A DNA stretch of 64,000 nucleotides from Anagrus nilaparvatae (GCA_022575985.1 JAKSXM010000129.1:1759501-1823500); one strand, 5' to 3'; shown: positions 11,307 to 24,296, numbered from the stretch's first letter. Translations and numbers: made by a program. Notes: generated by a model not told the origin, from the sequence alone.

Positions 11307-12281
11307 CTGAAAATGTAGAAAAATTGTTTTAAAATAAATTTCTGATGTTTTTCTTTATATGTATAATTTAATCAAATTATTCTTAGAACTTAATCATAAT
11401 TTAATTTGCACAAAATTAATTTTATAAAAGAATTCTTATTAAAAGTAAATATTGTATACTTTTGTATTTAGAAATAATGACAAAATTTAGCCTATATTAT
11501 ACTTTTGGATTCACTAACTATGGATTTTGTGATCCTGTGAATACAAAATTCTTATATCTTAAGGTTGATTTTTAAATATTTCCACGTTAGCGAAATTTTT
11601 AGAGTCACAAATTTTACAGTATAAGATATCAGTAACCTTTAAATAATAAAATAAGTTGAATGTTTTTGTTATCCGCTAAAAAGATAGTTCGCTCCTTTAA
11701 GGGTCTTAAAAAAATTCTAAAAGACCACAGAATCCTTATCACACAAAAAATTTTAAAAGACTGAAATTGTTATAAGAAAAATAAATAGCTATTATATTTT
11801 AATATCAGCGTTTTTAATACATTAAAAATACCAGTCGTAGCATACTAAGTAGCATAGTCGACGTGCTATGTATGTACGGTTGAGTACACGTTTTGAAAAT
11901 ACTCATTGACTATCAAATTTACAAGTTTTTTACGCTTTATTGCAAAACAAGTCGAAAAAAAATCGGATACCATAAAGAAAACAAGTATACAGGTGTAATT
12001 GAGTGTGTAGTTAACTAGGCTTTTCTGCAATTTCCCTTATGCTTTAAATAATAATAATGTATTAGTGAATATGATTTATTATGTATTTGAGTTGAGAACC
12101 AATTAAAAACAACTGGTATAACTGATTTCTTTGATGTTACATTCTTTCTTTATTTCTTTCTTTCTTTCATTATTTCTACGCTGGTTTCAACGTCTTGACT
12201 CGGTTGGACCCAGAATACTTATGTTTACGGAACAAAAATTTGTGCAATTAAAGATTTATCAATTAAATTTTATCTAGACAG
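11307..12281. other. No gene recognised
   Basis: AT-rich DNA without a supported gene. It may be intronic to the exons on either side, though these lie on opposite strands. Confidence 0.4.
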
Positions 12282-12612
12282 GAATATGTATCAAAAAAAC
12301 TTTACAGGTTTCACTAAAAGGTTCAATATAGTAAAAAATTTAGAAAAGATTCAGATAGATTACAACAAGATTCAAATAGGTAACCTGAAAGAATGCAGCA
12401 AATATAGGAGAATAATACCAGTAAAAACTATGTCGCTATCAGAACTCCAAATAGATAGAGGAGAAATCCATAATTATCGTGAGGAGACACCAATAATTCG
12501 TGATATTGTAATGGTTCCGAGAGAACAAATGATACAATATTGTCCTGCTAGAAAATTAGGCCTGCCTAGTAGCAGCAGATATGTACAAGAAATGGATTGG
12601 CATATATCTTAA
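12282..12612 (+). CDS. Unknown protein, probable terminal exon
   Basis: An acceptor-like TCTAGACAG precedes the open frame, which runs to a TAA at 12610-12612. The 108-codon frame from ATG 12286 has balanced residues unlike the AT-driven frames around it. Notable stretches are KTMSLSELQIDRGEIHNY, REETPIIRDIVMVPREQM and GLPSSSRYVQEMDWHIS at the C-terminus. No transmembrane segment or signal peptide. I do not recognise the family. The composition, clean acceptor and natural stop suggest the last exon of a host gene, or a captured exon. No upstream exon could be identified with confidence. Confidence 0.4.
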
Positions 12613-12654
12613 TACAAAGACTTTATACTTTTAGTGATATAAGAATAAAAAATA

Positions 12655-13292
12655 CCCTGCCAATTAGCTGGCACTAAGGTTCCTCAAACAATGAGATAAA
12701 TACTTCAATATGCCACAGATATCACTGATTACACACACAAAAAAAATATTGCAGGTTTTTTAATTTTTTTGTTTTTTTAATTTCGTGAAAAAAATTTTGA
12801 AAAAATTCGGTATCAGATCCAAAAAATTACTATAAACAAACTTTCTAAAATTAGTACTTTCATAGAAATAAATTAGGTACTACGTCCAAAAAGAAAAAAA
12901 AATTGGTGTTTTTTGTATTTTTTCGTAAAAAAAATTTTGGGATAAAAATTTTCAAAAAATTAAGTATCAGATTCGAGATATAGAGTAAAAACCATACTTT
13001 CAAATATAAGTACTTTCGTGGAAATAAATGAGGTATTACATCCAAATTAAAAAAAAAAAAGTACCTCGAGCTTTTTTGATAAAAAAATGTTTGAAAACAA
13101 AATTAGGTCTTAACTCCATAATGTTTGTGAAATATCACCAATTACATACATACACACACACACACACACATACATACTTTTTTTTAAAACCGGTTTTTTA
13201 GCTTCCTGGGGTCTCAAAACGTGATTATATGCCAAAAAATCAAAAATCGTAATTTGACCTATCACAATGGTTCCTCTTTGAGGAACCAAAAA
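12655..13292. repeat. Second copy of the GGTTCCTC repeat module
   Basis: Starts with GCTGGCACTAAGGTTCCTC, contains the same ~155-bp monomers as 7848-10033, a CA microsatellite near 13150-13170, and ends with GGTTCCTCTTTGAGGAACC. A shortened independent copy. Non-coding. Confidence 0.75.
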
Positions 13293-13329
13293 TAAAAAAA
13301 TATATCCTATCTTATCTTATCTTATTTTT

Positions 13330-13597
13330 TCTTACTACTATATATATTTAAAAATTTATTTGTGTGTCTGTGTGTGTGTGTGTGTGTGTGTTCCATCATC
13401 AGGGTCAAACCACTGAACAAAATTACATAAAACCGTTGTTAAAATAAAGTTAAAATAAAAAACTGTTTACTATTTTTAGGAAAAGTTAATTTTTTGAGAA
13501 TTGTGTTAAAAAGTGAAATATCTGAAAAATATGATAAAATTTTAATGTCGCAATTGGTGTTACTTGATCAGTCAATTTTAGAACCATCTATATATAC
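13330..13597 (+). mobile_element. Helitron family 2, 5' part only
   Basis: Starts TCTTACTACTATATATAT, passes through a GT microsatellite (about 13360-13390) and shares the TTACTATTTTTAGG and CACAATTGGTATTACTT-like blocks with the complete element at 62117-62732. The 3' terminus is missing; another family 2 copy begins at 13601. Confidence 0.6.
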
Positions 13598-13600
13598 ATA

Positions 13601-13967
13601 TCTTAATACTATATACTATATACTATACATATTTAAAAATTTATTTGTCTGTCTGTATGTCTGTCTGTACCCTAATGACTCAAGTACCGCCGAACCAAAA
13701 CCTATAATTTTTGATAATTGTTTCACCTACGCTGCTCTGAATAGTTTGAATGTGTTAACATAATTATAAATTTGTAGTGAAACAAAATTTTTTTAAGCAA
13801 CAGATAAATATTGAATTAAATGTGAACAGGAGAAACTGAGCCTCATCTGAAAAATCTGAACGTGTTTGCATAATTATAAATTTGCAGTGAAAAATGATTT
13901 TTTGAAGCAACATATATAGAAGTAAATGCAAAACAGGGGGGCGGAGCCCCCCTCCAACTTTTGCTAG
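13601..13967 (+). mobile_element. Non-autonomous Helitron (family 2)
   Basis: 367 bp from TCTTAATACTATATACTA to the hairpin GGGGGGCGGAGCCCCCC followed by TCCAACTTTTGCTAG and T. The same ends occur at 62117 and 62732. The shared ACCCTAATGACTCAAG block lies ~70 bp inside. No coding capacity. Confidence 0.75.
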
Positions 13968-13984
13968 TCATATATATATATAAA

Positions 13985-16115
13985 TCTTTAATTTTGTATG
14001 CTTGTTTGTTTGTCTGAAATGGATAAACTAGAACGCGATAAAAGTTATAGACGCGGGGTTTACGGCAAAATATAGAAAAAAATTATCGATTAAAACATAG
14101 GCAATGTTTCGTTTCGATTGATAACGACAAAAAATTTTTATGTTGAAAAAACTGGATTTCGAAGGAACAAATTTTTATCAAATTTTAAAAAATAACCTAA
14201 AAAACTGAAAACCAAGGAAAAATTTTTTTATCGAAAAGAATTTCATTAGATTCACCTAAATTTTCAAGCTGATCGGTTCTATCTATCAAAAGTTACAATA
14301 ATTTTTCGAAAATTATAAAAGTTTAGGACTAATATTATATATATTTCTAATTTTTATCAGCCACTAATGTAGTAACTGAATGTAGTAACTAAAAGAAATT
14401 TGAACAGCTATTATTAGGCAGAACTCTAGATTGGGTAGTCAAGGGAAACAAGGACTGCTTAAGGATTCTATGGAAGGATAGCGAAGCTTTGTATTGCGGA
14501 TCACTTATCTGTCAATTTGCTGATCAATTATCTGTCCGGGTTCATATGTCCGTAATTTTTTTGTCAGTAAATTTTTTCGGATAAAAAAAGGTTATTTTAT
14601 TACCTAAAACTCATGATCCCCTCTTTTCTCATCGAATTATTCGTGATTTGATTGGTCGCGCTGATTTTGTCATGCGCGTGATTTATATCAGAAGTTCTGC
14701 GGTCACATCGCTCGCGCGTTATTTAATTTTTATTAGTTTTTAAAAATTTTGAATTATAACATATAAATTTCTTATACAATTTTAAATATTAATTTTTGAA
14801 TTTATTATTATAAATTGTAAAAATAATTACATATATAAATAATTAAATATTATAATTACATATACAAATAATTAAATAATTACAATAAACTATAATAAAA
14901 CACTACATCTGTCAGTAGATGCGACATACCTAAACTCATTCAAGTATTTCGTCATCCAATTGTAAAATTTCGTCGTTAAGTACAAAAAAAATTATTTTGA
15001 GAGACAAAAAGAGTTCTGGCCCGAGGTACGTAGCACCGAGGGACAGTAATCAATATTTGCATTCAGATGCAATATTTCATATTTTTTTCTTGAGATAAAT
15101 TTTGAGAATAAAAATAATATTGCGGTTTATATTTATTTTTATATGATAATATATGAAAACTCATTGGAGTATTTCGTCATCCAATTACAAAATTTCGCCG
15201 TCCAGGACAATAGAAAAATTTATTTTGAGGGATAGTAAATTAGTAATTGCATTCAGATACGGTATTAAATATTTTTTCTTGAGGTAAATTTTTGTCTCTA
15301 AAAAACTCATGAGACATAATTTTTCATCTAATTTTTTCGTGTTAATATTGCAATATTATTGGTTGCGCGGATTTTTTCATTATTTATTTCATTAGTTCTA
15401 ATTTTTGTTATCTTTTAAAATACTTAATTATTAATAAAATTTTGTGTAAAAATACGGAAATAAGAAATACAATAATTATTTTATTATACAATCTCCTAAA
15501 AATTTCGTCATCTTAATCTAATTGTCCGTCTTATTGATGCTCTGTAGTGTTTGCGGCGCACTGTATACAAATTTGTAGATAATTTTAAATATTAATTTTT
15601 TAATTTATAATAATATAAACTGTAAAAATAATTATAAATAATGAAAAATGTTTAAACTAATAAAAAATTAATTATATTTGTAGATGCAACACATAACATA
15701 TGAAAATTAATTCGAGTATTTCGTCATCCTTTTAGAAAATTTCGCCGTCCAGAAAAAAAGAAAAATTTATTTTGAGGGATGAAAAGGGTTCTGGCAATAA
15801 TGCAATATTTTTTTTTTGAAATAAATTTTAAAAATAAAAATAATAATGACTTATTAGAATTACGAAAAAAGTTTATTATTTGAAATTAACATCTCACTGT
15901 ACAGTTGTTTTTATTTATGAATTAAACCACATAGTTTTATTTCCATTAAACATGAAATATAATTTGAGGGGGTTGGCGCGCTTCAGCTAGTTTATTACAA
16001 AATATTGAGTAACCTAAAACAATATATTTTTAAGAAAATCAAGTCGCAGGGGTCCAGGGGGGCGCAGCCCACTTGGTGGCTGCCAGGGCGAGCAAAGCCA
16101 GCCGGAGGCAGCTAG
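13985..16115 (+). mobile_element. Helitron family 1 interrupted by a nested element
   Basis: 5' end TCTTTAATTTTGTATG at 13985; the body matches the complete copies up to about 14610. The remainder resumes at about 15991 (ACAAAATATTGAGTAACC) and ends with the family 1 hairpin and CTAG at 16115. The 1.38 kb between is another Helitron-like element. Confidence 0.75.
14611..15990 (+). mobile_element. Nested Helitron-like element with internal repeats
   Basis: Runs from TCATGATCCCCTCTTTTC to GGTTGGCGCGCTTCAGCTAG. Its start is echoed internally at about 15308 (TCATGAGACATAA). A block containing TATTTCGTCATCCAATT and TTATTTTGAGRGA occurs near 14947, 15172 and 15719, so the element is built from about three diverged tandem units. 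The 5' flank ends in C instead of A, so the left boundary is approximate. No open reading frame. Confidence 0.5.
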
Positions 16116-18078
16116 TATTATAATAAAATAAATAAATTTTTTTTAATACTTAGTTTAATATCAATAATTATAACATTGTTACTTTGAAACAATTAATTTT
16201 TGTAACAGTATATTGAGTTATAACATTATAATTAGATTTAGATTTTGTTTCAGGTTAAAATACTATTTTTTAAGATAAATATTGTAAGATTTTTAGAATT
16301 GAATAATAAAAATTATTAATTGAGGAAATTCCATATGTAATATTTAAACTGAAATAAAATGTTAAATTAGGAAGTCATATGAATTCAAAAAAAATATAGT
16401 ATGTAAATTTTTTTTATAAAAAAAATGATTAAATGTGAATGAGATCTCTGGAAGAAGGGCATAAAATAATTTTTTTTACTCGAAATTTTACCTTGCCATC
16501 AGGATTAGAGGTTTATGTGTTTTAATTTCAAGTAATGTAATTGTTAATAAAAATTTAAAAAGCTCGAGGACGAGCTTCGCAACAAGAGGGCGTGTCACAG
16601 AAGTATCATCTGTGACAAGGAAAATTCGAATATTTAAATATAAAGTTAAAGACATAAAATCGTTAATTGGAGTAAATGCTAAGTCAGGAATAATTAGAGA
16701 TGGCCAGACGTGAGAACTTAAAGTGTGAGAAAGATTAGTTTTAGAAAAGACAGTAAAGTGGGATGAGCCCAATGGCTTTTAATTGGCGAGTACTCGTTGA
16801 CCATACCTAAAAATTTGCTTCTTAGCCAATTAGCAAAGACACCTCCTTTCCTGATTGCGGGGGAAAAAAGCTTTAACTACAAAGGTAAATCGCCCATACA
16901 CCAGAGATCTTACATACTCGTTGTATTACACCAATGGTACAAAATAAACTACCAGTAAACGACAAATTAGTTTGTCTTTTATTATTCTCTTAGGGCACCC
17001 TTTTATTAAGTTCTTAGGACACCAGGTTCTAAGACCGGGTAAGAATCCTCATATTAATAAGTTCTCGTTCAGACCACGCCGGATGGGACATTATATTATG
17101 TATTTTAAAAGATTTGTATGTGTAAAAAAAATGTAAATATGGGATAAATTTTGGGGGCTTATAGAATATATTTGATTTTTTATTTTAAAAAAAGAGTTAT
17201 TTATTTTATCTTTTCTTATGCTTTTAAACAAAAAAGAACAGAAAAAAAGAAATATCCAAAAAAAAAAGAATAATAATGAAAAGGAAATAAATATTTATAA
17301 ATTTATTGATAATGATAATTCAAAAAAAAAAAATTTAGAGTTTATTTAAAACATTGTTGTAAGCAAAAAAAAATATGTTTTATTTTGTAAAAAAAAATTA
17401 ATTTCAAAAGACATTAAAAAAAATTATTAGTTTGCATATAAGTAATATATAATTTGAAAGACAATGTCAATATTTATGTATATAAAAAGAAGAAAAGAAA
17501 AAGTACGATAGTTGTATATAAATGAACTTTCGAACAAGTAAATAATATTTAAAATGTAACTGTAGGGGAGATTTTTTTTGGGGGGTAATATAATATATAA
17601 TTTATTTTTATAAAAACAAATATTGATTATTTATTTAATCCTTATCCTGTATTGGTTATTTCCTCTCCTCAAAAAAAGAAAGACAAGGTCAATTCAGAGA
17701 AAAGAAAGAAAAATTTGCCAAGTAATTTATATTTTTATTAAATAAAAAAAAAATTTACTATGTCTTTTTTACAAAATGAAATTACGTAAAAAAAAGAAAT
17801 ATATAAATATAATATATTATTTAAATAAATATGTAGAATAAATAGATTTTAATTAGAGTTAATTAAGCTATATTCTTTATCTGCCATTTCATTTCTAAAA
17901 TTTGGGCCTTTATATTTTTAAGCATTTTTGATAAAAGTATTAATTATGATTAATAAATAGCATGAGAAAAAAAAATAAATGAAATTATTTATCAATAATT
18001 TAATAAGTAGTTTGTATAATTTGCTTTTTCGTTAGATTTTTTTTTAATTAGATGTAAACGTATATTTTTATTGACATC
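16116..18078. other. Long AT-rich stretch, no supported gene
   Basis: A-runs and T-runs dominate. A 94-codon minus-strand frame at 16488-16772 ends close to a possible donor (GGCAAGGTAAAA), but it has no family signature and frames in all directions here are similar. I do not call it a gene. Confidence 0.4.
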
Positions 18079-19300
18079 ATGCTTGTTGACAAGAATGATA
18101 AGATTGTGTCCTTTAACAACTCAATTCCAACCTTTCACACTAGTCACAACCTCATTGATGTGGAAATAGATTTATTGATACCTAAGCCATTTATGGAAAG
18201 TTTTATATTTAGAAAATTGAAGGATGTATCACCGGAGAGCATCAATGAGTTTCTGGCTGACTGTAATTGGTCACCTCTTCTTGACCCTAACCCTGAAATT
18301 AATCTAGCACTCGATTGCATGAACTCCAACATCTTGAAAGCAATTGATCACTTAGCTCCTCTGAAAACCTATACTCCTAGGAAAAATAAGCCTCCTTGGA
18401 TGACTGAGGAAATCCAACTGTTAACCAGTAAGCGTAAGGCAACTGAACGTCGTTACACTAGAACAAAAAATGCTGTCTTGCTTGATGAACTCATTTCCCT
18501 ATTGGATAAAATAGAACAACTCTCAGAACTTGCTCGCAGCTTATTCTTACAAGAGCACATTGATAACGCCTTAAACAACAACCAGGATATATGGCTTGAA
18601 TTAAGGCATTTAGGTCTCTTACCTACTCCTAAAAGTGACCTTCATGTTTTCTCTTTAAATGACCTCAATTCCTACTTTGCAAGTGTTTCTACATCTCCCA
18701 CTGAAAATCTTGATAGTGTAGAAGAGTTAATATCAGAAGCTTTAGATGAAGGGTTCAGGTTCACTGATGTATCTCTTAATGATGTGACCTTGGCTGTAGC
18801 ACATTTCAGCACATAAGCTACTTGGGATGATGACATTCCTCAGAGAATTATTGCTAAATCACTGCCGACTTTAGGCCCCTTATTAGTTTCGTTATTCAAT
18901 ACTTCTCTGAGAAGTGGAGTTTTTCCTGAATTGTGGAAAAAATATATTTTGATTGCCATCGAAAAAACATCTACCCCTTCATCCACCTCTGACTTTAGAC
19001 CTATTGCGATCCTTTGTTTTCTATCTAAAGCCATTGGAAGCTAGCTCATGATCAGATCACGTCATTCTTAAAAAACAGCAGTTTACTTGATCCCCTTCAA
19101 ACGGGTTTTAAACAATTTAGTAGCACTGAAACCTCCGGTTCATAACACATTGCACCACTGAAGACTTACGCATAAAACTTGTACAGGCACTCATTACTCC
19201 ACACCTAGATTACTGTAATAGAGTCTATCTAGATGTGAGCATGACACTTAAATCTAGACTCCAACGCTTAAGTAATTCTGCACTAGATTCATATTTGGTG
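18079..19300 (+). pseudogene. Non-LTR retrotransposon ORF2 remnant (jockey/CR1-like)
   Basis: The frame opens near the end of the endonuclease domain (HNLIDVEIDL at about residue 24) and continues through the linker with KNKPPWMTEEIQLL. After a stop at 18814 the same frame gives the RT fingers: DDDIPQRIIAKSLPTLGPL, FNTSLRSGVFPELWKK and STSDFRPIAIL. Further pieces include LLDPLQTGFKQFSS near 19090 and, by about 19190, ITPHLDYCNRVYLD with RLQRLSNSALDS from the region after the catalytic core. The segment with the catalytic YxDD motif is deleted. It encoded an endonuclease/RT for target-primed retrotransposition and is dead: 5' truncated, internally deleted, several stops. It abuts a USP fragment at 19308. 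Confidence 0.8.
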
Positions 19301-19307
19301 TTAGAAG

Positions 19308-19794
19308 TTATTCAAAGATTTTGTATGATTCTATATAATTTAAAATGACCATTAACTCTAAGTGTAATAATTGTGGACTATTATATCCACAAGAAAATTC
19401 ACAGATCAATTTAATGCTTCCGGTATCAGCAACCAATACTTCCACATTACAAAGTATTACAGATTCTTATTTTAGTGTAGAAGAACTCGTACTAGACGCA
19501 GTATGTACCGATGGTTGCTTTTCAAAAGGAAGAACTAATACTATGAAAGCTGATTTCGGTTCAATTATAGTTTTGCAGTTACTAATTTTTGAAGAATTTT
19601 TAGATAAAAATGGACAAACTGTCTATGTTGTATATAATAACGTAAGAGAGATGGTTTATAATAAAATAAAACATCATAAGTTTCCCGAAATACCAATAAC
19701 TAAAACTCAATGGTCACAGCGAAATGCTGAACCATATTCAATTTTTTTTTTTAATATAAAGTTAACTTATTTGATTTTAAAAATAGATAAATGA
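19308..19794 (+). pseudogene. USP (C19 peptidase) fragment, inverted copy
   Basis: Homologous on the plus strand to the minus-strand USP C-terminus at 24297-25030. Visible are the zinc-binding CNNC in TINSKCNNCGLLYPQ, a second pair CTDGC, the conserved LQSI..SYF block and VLQLLIFEEFL. Unlike the minus-strand copies there is no stop before LPVSATNTSTLQS here. The segment corresponding to the catalytic His box is deleted: the frame jumps from KFPE to IPITKTQWSQRNAEPY. It lacks the Cys box, so it cannot be an active protease. It forms the left arm of the inverted repeat ending at 24925. Confidence 0.75.
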
Positions 19795-20579
19795 AAAATA
19801 GGTGAGAATAAATTTTATGTCCTAAGCTAAGTAAATATTTAATTTAAACAAAAATATAAATTCATAATACGTTTATTTGAACTTTTGGGCCACAAATATT
19901 GTGATATTTATAAAACTTGTTTATTTTTTAAACTTTCTACAGGTAGAAAGTTTAAAAGGTAGATATTATGATGAGTTATAGTATGCATATTTTTTTCTTA
20001 AAAGATATATGGATTTTCAATACTATAAATAGGATCCCATTGCCAAAATTATATTTATATTTGAAATATATATTTCAAAAATTTCATCCTATTTTATAAA
20101 ATTTTATATAAACAAACCAATTTTTACAAATAATAAATTATCATTTATGAAATATTTTTAATTCAAAATTATTAAATGTAAACATACTTTAATTTTTTTA
20201 TAAACGTTCATTCATTTTATTAGTTTCTTTTAAACTTTGATGTCTCTTTGCTTATATACAAATACTTATATAATTAAATTATAAATAAAATATAAATTTT
20301 TTGATTTAGTATGTGCCTAATATTCGCGTAGAACATATTAATTAATATATTTTTATTATTTAAAATAAAATAAAACTAATAAAGAACATATAAATTAACA
20401 TATCTTTATGCTTTAAAATAAAATAACATTAAAAAATGAACAAAAAAATTTTATCGAAAGTGAAATGTCTTCTCGATACTTATTATATTAATATTGATTT
20501 TATTATAAATTAAACATGTTTTTAAAACTTTAATTAATTAAAGTATAATTTAAACTAAGTTAAGTCCTGTTGTATTCTA

Positions 20580-22080
20580 ATCGCAAGTTATATTATAACT
20601 TTTGGGCCATAAATATTGTGAGATAAAATAATATGGCCTAAGCTATGTATATTTTTATTTCAGCAAAGTATAAATTCCTTATAAACAAATTATTACTATT
20701 GGGCCATAAATGTTGTGAGATGAAATTATATGGCCTAAACTAAGTGAAAATTAAATTTAAGTAAAAGTATAAAAAGTTAAATTAAAGTACATTTCAAAAT
20801 ACTGATACTAATTAAATAAATGTTTTTAAAACTTTAATAAATTAAAGTATAATTAAAACTAAGCTAAGTCTTGTTGCTTCCTAATCACAGGTTATAATAT
20901 AAATTCTGGCCCATAATTGTTGTGAGATGAAATTTAATGGCCTAAGCTAAGTAAAATTGCATTTCAGCCAAAGCATAAAATCCTAATAAATATATTGTAA
21001 CTTTTGGGCCATCAATGTTTGTGAGATGAAATTCTTTCCCCTAAAGCTAAGTAAAATTTCATTTTAGCAAAAGTATAAATTCCTGATAAATACATATATC
21101 GAGGGGTCCTATGAAAAAGTGGCTATGTATCTTTTTTCACCAACGAAGGCCCCGATATCTTACTATGTATACAACATATATTTTGTCGGCGCCTTCCTTA
21201 GAAAAAAAACAACATTGCCAGTTTTTCATAGAAGCCCTCAATATGGCCTAAGCTAAGTAAATTTTTATTATGGCAAAAGCATAAATTCCTTATAAATATA
21301 TTATAAATTTTGGGCCATAAATTTTGTGAGATAAAAATATATGGTCTAAGCTAAGTAAATTTTTATTATGGCAAAAAAATAAATTACTACTATATATAGT
21401 ATAACTTTTGAGCCATTAATGCTGTGAGATAAATATATTATAACTTTTGAGCCATTAATGTAGTGAGATGAAATTATATGGCCTAAGCTAAGTAAATTTT
21501 TAATACAGCAAAATTATAAATTCCTAATAAATATATTATAAATTTCGGTCCATGAATTTTGTAAGATGAAATTTTATGGCCTAAGCTAAGTAAACATTTA
21601 GTTTCAGTGAAAGTAAATTTTAAAATACTGATACTGATTAAATTAAAGTTTTTAAAACTTTAATAAATTAAAGTATAATTAAAACTAAGTTAAGACTTGT
21701 TGTTTCCTAATAACAATTTATATTATAACTTTTGGGCCATAAATGCTGTGAGATGAAATTATATGGCCTAAGCTAAGTAAATTTTTATATCAGCAAAAGT
21801 TTACAGTAAACAGATAATTTTTCTTTAACAGCTTTTTCACATTGGGTTCACAGGCTGTACTTGAAATATAATTAGCTTATATTATAACAATTTATTATAA
21901 CTTTTGGGCCATAAATGCTGTGAGATGAAATTATATGGCCTAAACTAAGTGAAATTTAAATTTAAGTAAAGGTATAAAAAGTTAAATTAAAGTACATTTC
22001 AAAATACAGATACTAATTAAATAAATGTTTTTAAACCTTTAATAAATTAAAGTATAATTAAAACTAATTTAAGTCTTGTT
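20580..22080. repeat. Diverged tandem array with GGGCC...GGCCTAAG core
   Basis: A core of CTTTTGGGCCATAAATGCTG, then GTGAGATGAAATTATATGGCC and TAAGCTAAGTAAATTT in one line, recurs near 20600, 20700, 20907, 21007, 21310, 21415, 21450, 21548, 21728 and 21905, again at about 23090, and once at 19888 in the left arm. Spacing is irregular (35-300 bp). Each unit carries a weak dyad GGCC...GGCC. Non-coding. Confidence 0.75.
21099..21241. mobile_element. Small Tc1/mariner-type MITE
   Basis: 143 bp with imperfect terminal inverted repeats: TCGAGGGGTCCTATGAAAAA at the left and the complement of TTGAGGGCTTCTATGAAAAA at the right. TA flanks both ends (21097-21098 and 21242-21243), as expected for the Tc1/mariner superfamily. 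It sits inside one unit of the surrounding tandem array. No coding capacity. Confidence 0.65.
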
Positions 22081-22089
22081 GTTTCCTTA

Positions 22090-22995
22090 TGTGTAAGCGT
22101 ATGAAAAATGAATTTCAAGGATCAACCGTGTTTAACCGTGGATTTATAAGCATACAATTAATCAACCGTGAACAACCGTATGAAAAATGTTTGCTGTGTG
22201 TAACCGTATAAAAATTTAATGTATAAATACGGCCGTTAAAAAAAAAGAATTATTAAAAGTGCATAATATTGGCGCACGGGGCCTTCGGCCCCCTTATGTG
22301 CTGTCATTCAATATTTCTGTCAATAATTTAATTTAGTTAAAATTTATTTTTACGAAAGGGGGCCGAAGGCCCCGTGAGTGAGCTAATATATAGAGTACGT
22401 ATGGTTAAAAACGGCAGAAGCTATAAATTCATTTTTCATAAGGTCATAAACGGTTGAGCTGTTATTTATTTTATTAAAACGGTTAAACACGGTGGATTCT
22501 TTACAATTATTTTTCATACGACTAGACATGGTTGATTCTTTAAAAGCATTTATCATAGGGTTGCACACGGTCGATCTATTATATGCTTATAAAGACACGG
22601 TTAAACACGGTTGATGCTTCAAATTAATTGTTATACGGCTACTTACGGTTTACTTCTTTTTTGTTAATATTTATACGGTTAAACACGACAGTAGTTATAA
22701 ATTAATTTTTTATACGGTTACACACGGCTGAGCTTTTCCTTATTATATTGAAACGGTTAAACACGGTTGATTCTTTATATAAATTTTTCATACGGTTGGA
22801 CACGGCATTCTTTTTTATTTATTTATAATAACCCAGTTATACACGGTTGGAGTATTTGAATTTTTTTCACAAGGTTTTTTACGGTAGATATATAATTAAA
22901 CCTGCGAGTCATACGGGTATGTATACGGTAATTTTGTACGGTTACATACGGAAAAGATGAAAAACCGTGAATTTTATCTGAAGAATGGAACAACC
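22090..22995. repeat. Irregular array of ACGGTTAAACACGGTTGA motifs with inverted halves
   Basis: From about 22395 to 22860 the motif ACGGTTAAACACGGTTGA or a variant occurs roughly every 45-60 bp (about ten times), separated by AT-rich DNA. On the left (22110-22215) and far right (22965-22985) the complement, TCAACCGTGTTTAACCGT, appears. Two GC hairpins, GGGGCCTTCGGCCCCC at about 22278 and GGGGGCCGAAGGCCCC at about 22360, flank the left inner part. The second duplicated copy lacks 22278-22883. Non-coding. Confidence 0.7.
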
Positions 22996-23239
22996 GTGTG
23001 GAAACGGTAAGTGTAAATAGACACTGTCTATAATTAAAACTAAGTTAAGGCTTGTTGTTTCCTAATCACAATTTATATTATAACTTTTGGGCCATAAATG
23101 CTGTGAGATGAAATTAAATGGCCTAAGCTAAGTAAATTTTTATATCAGCAAAAGTTTACAGTAAACAGATAATTTTTCTTTAACAGCTTTTTCAAATTGG
23201 GTTCACAGGCTGTAATTTAAATATAATTAGCTTATATTA

Positions 23240-23690
23240 TAACAATTAATTATCTTCAGAAACTGCTTAACTTGCCATTCCCCTATATAACCAGTTAACG
23301 GAGTAAATACAAATTGTATCAATAATTATCTATTATAAAAAAGTTTATGGGCCCTATGGAAATCGCCATCTTGTTTCAACAGTTTATTAGCTAATGAATT
23401 TGCTTGTTTTAAAATTTGAATTTTGAATCTTTATAGTTTATCATAGCCTATATTTATTGTAACCATCTATCATTGATATTTCTTTAATGAAGCTAATGGG
23501 AAATTATATAAAGATATAGTCTACTTTTTAATTTAGTGTAAAAATAATTAAAATTTTATTTTATAAACATATTAATTAATTTGGAAATTATGTAAGAATA
23601 TTAAACATACAATAAGAATGACATCTAAAGTAAGAATCTTGTTTATGAAAATGATTTTTCATTATCAATCAAAGCTCATTATAAACAAAT
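23240..23690. other. No gene recognised
   Basis: AT-rich spacer between the tandem-repeat core and the right arm of the inverted repeat. Nothing identifiable. Confidence 0.5.
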
Positions 23691-24296
23691 TAACTTATAT
23701 GTTCTTTATTAGTTTTATTTTATTTTAAATAATAAAAATATATTAATTAATATGTTCTACGGGAATATTAGGCACATACTAAATCAAAAAATTTATATTT
23801 TATTTATAATTTAATTATATAAGTATTTGTATATGAGCAAAGAGACAGCAAAGTTAAAAAGAAACTAATAAAATGAATGAACGCTTATAAAAAAATTAAA
23901 GTATGTTTACATTTAATAATTTTGAATTAAAAATATTTCACAAATGATAATTTATTATTTGTAAAAATTGGTTTGTTTATAAAAAATTTTATAAAATAGC
24001 ATGAAATTTTTGAAATATATATTTCAAATATGAATATAATATCGGCAATGGGATCGTATTTATAGTATTAAAAATCCATATATCTTTTAAGAAAAAAATA
24101 TGAAAACTATAACTCATCATAATATCTACCTTTTAACTTTTCTACCCGTAGAAAGTTTAAAAAATAAACAAGTTTTATAATATCACAATATTTATGGCCC
24201 AAAAGTTCAAATAAACGTGTTAGGAATTTATATTTTTGTTTAAATAAAATATTTACTTAGCTTAGGCCATAAAATTTATTCTCACCTATTTTTCAT

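Noticed and set aside
16488..16772. 94-codon minus-strand frame
   Set aside because: No recognisable family, no convincing splice context, and composition like surrounding DNA.
22395..22860. CRISPR-like regularly spaced short repeats
   Set aside because: Eukaryotic context, imperfect repeats, AT-rich low-complexity spacers and no cas genes; treated as a repeat array.
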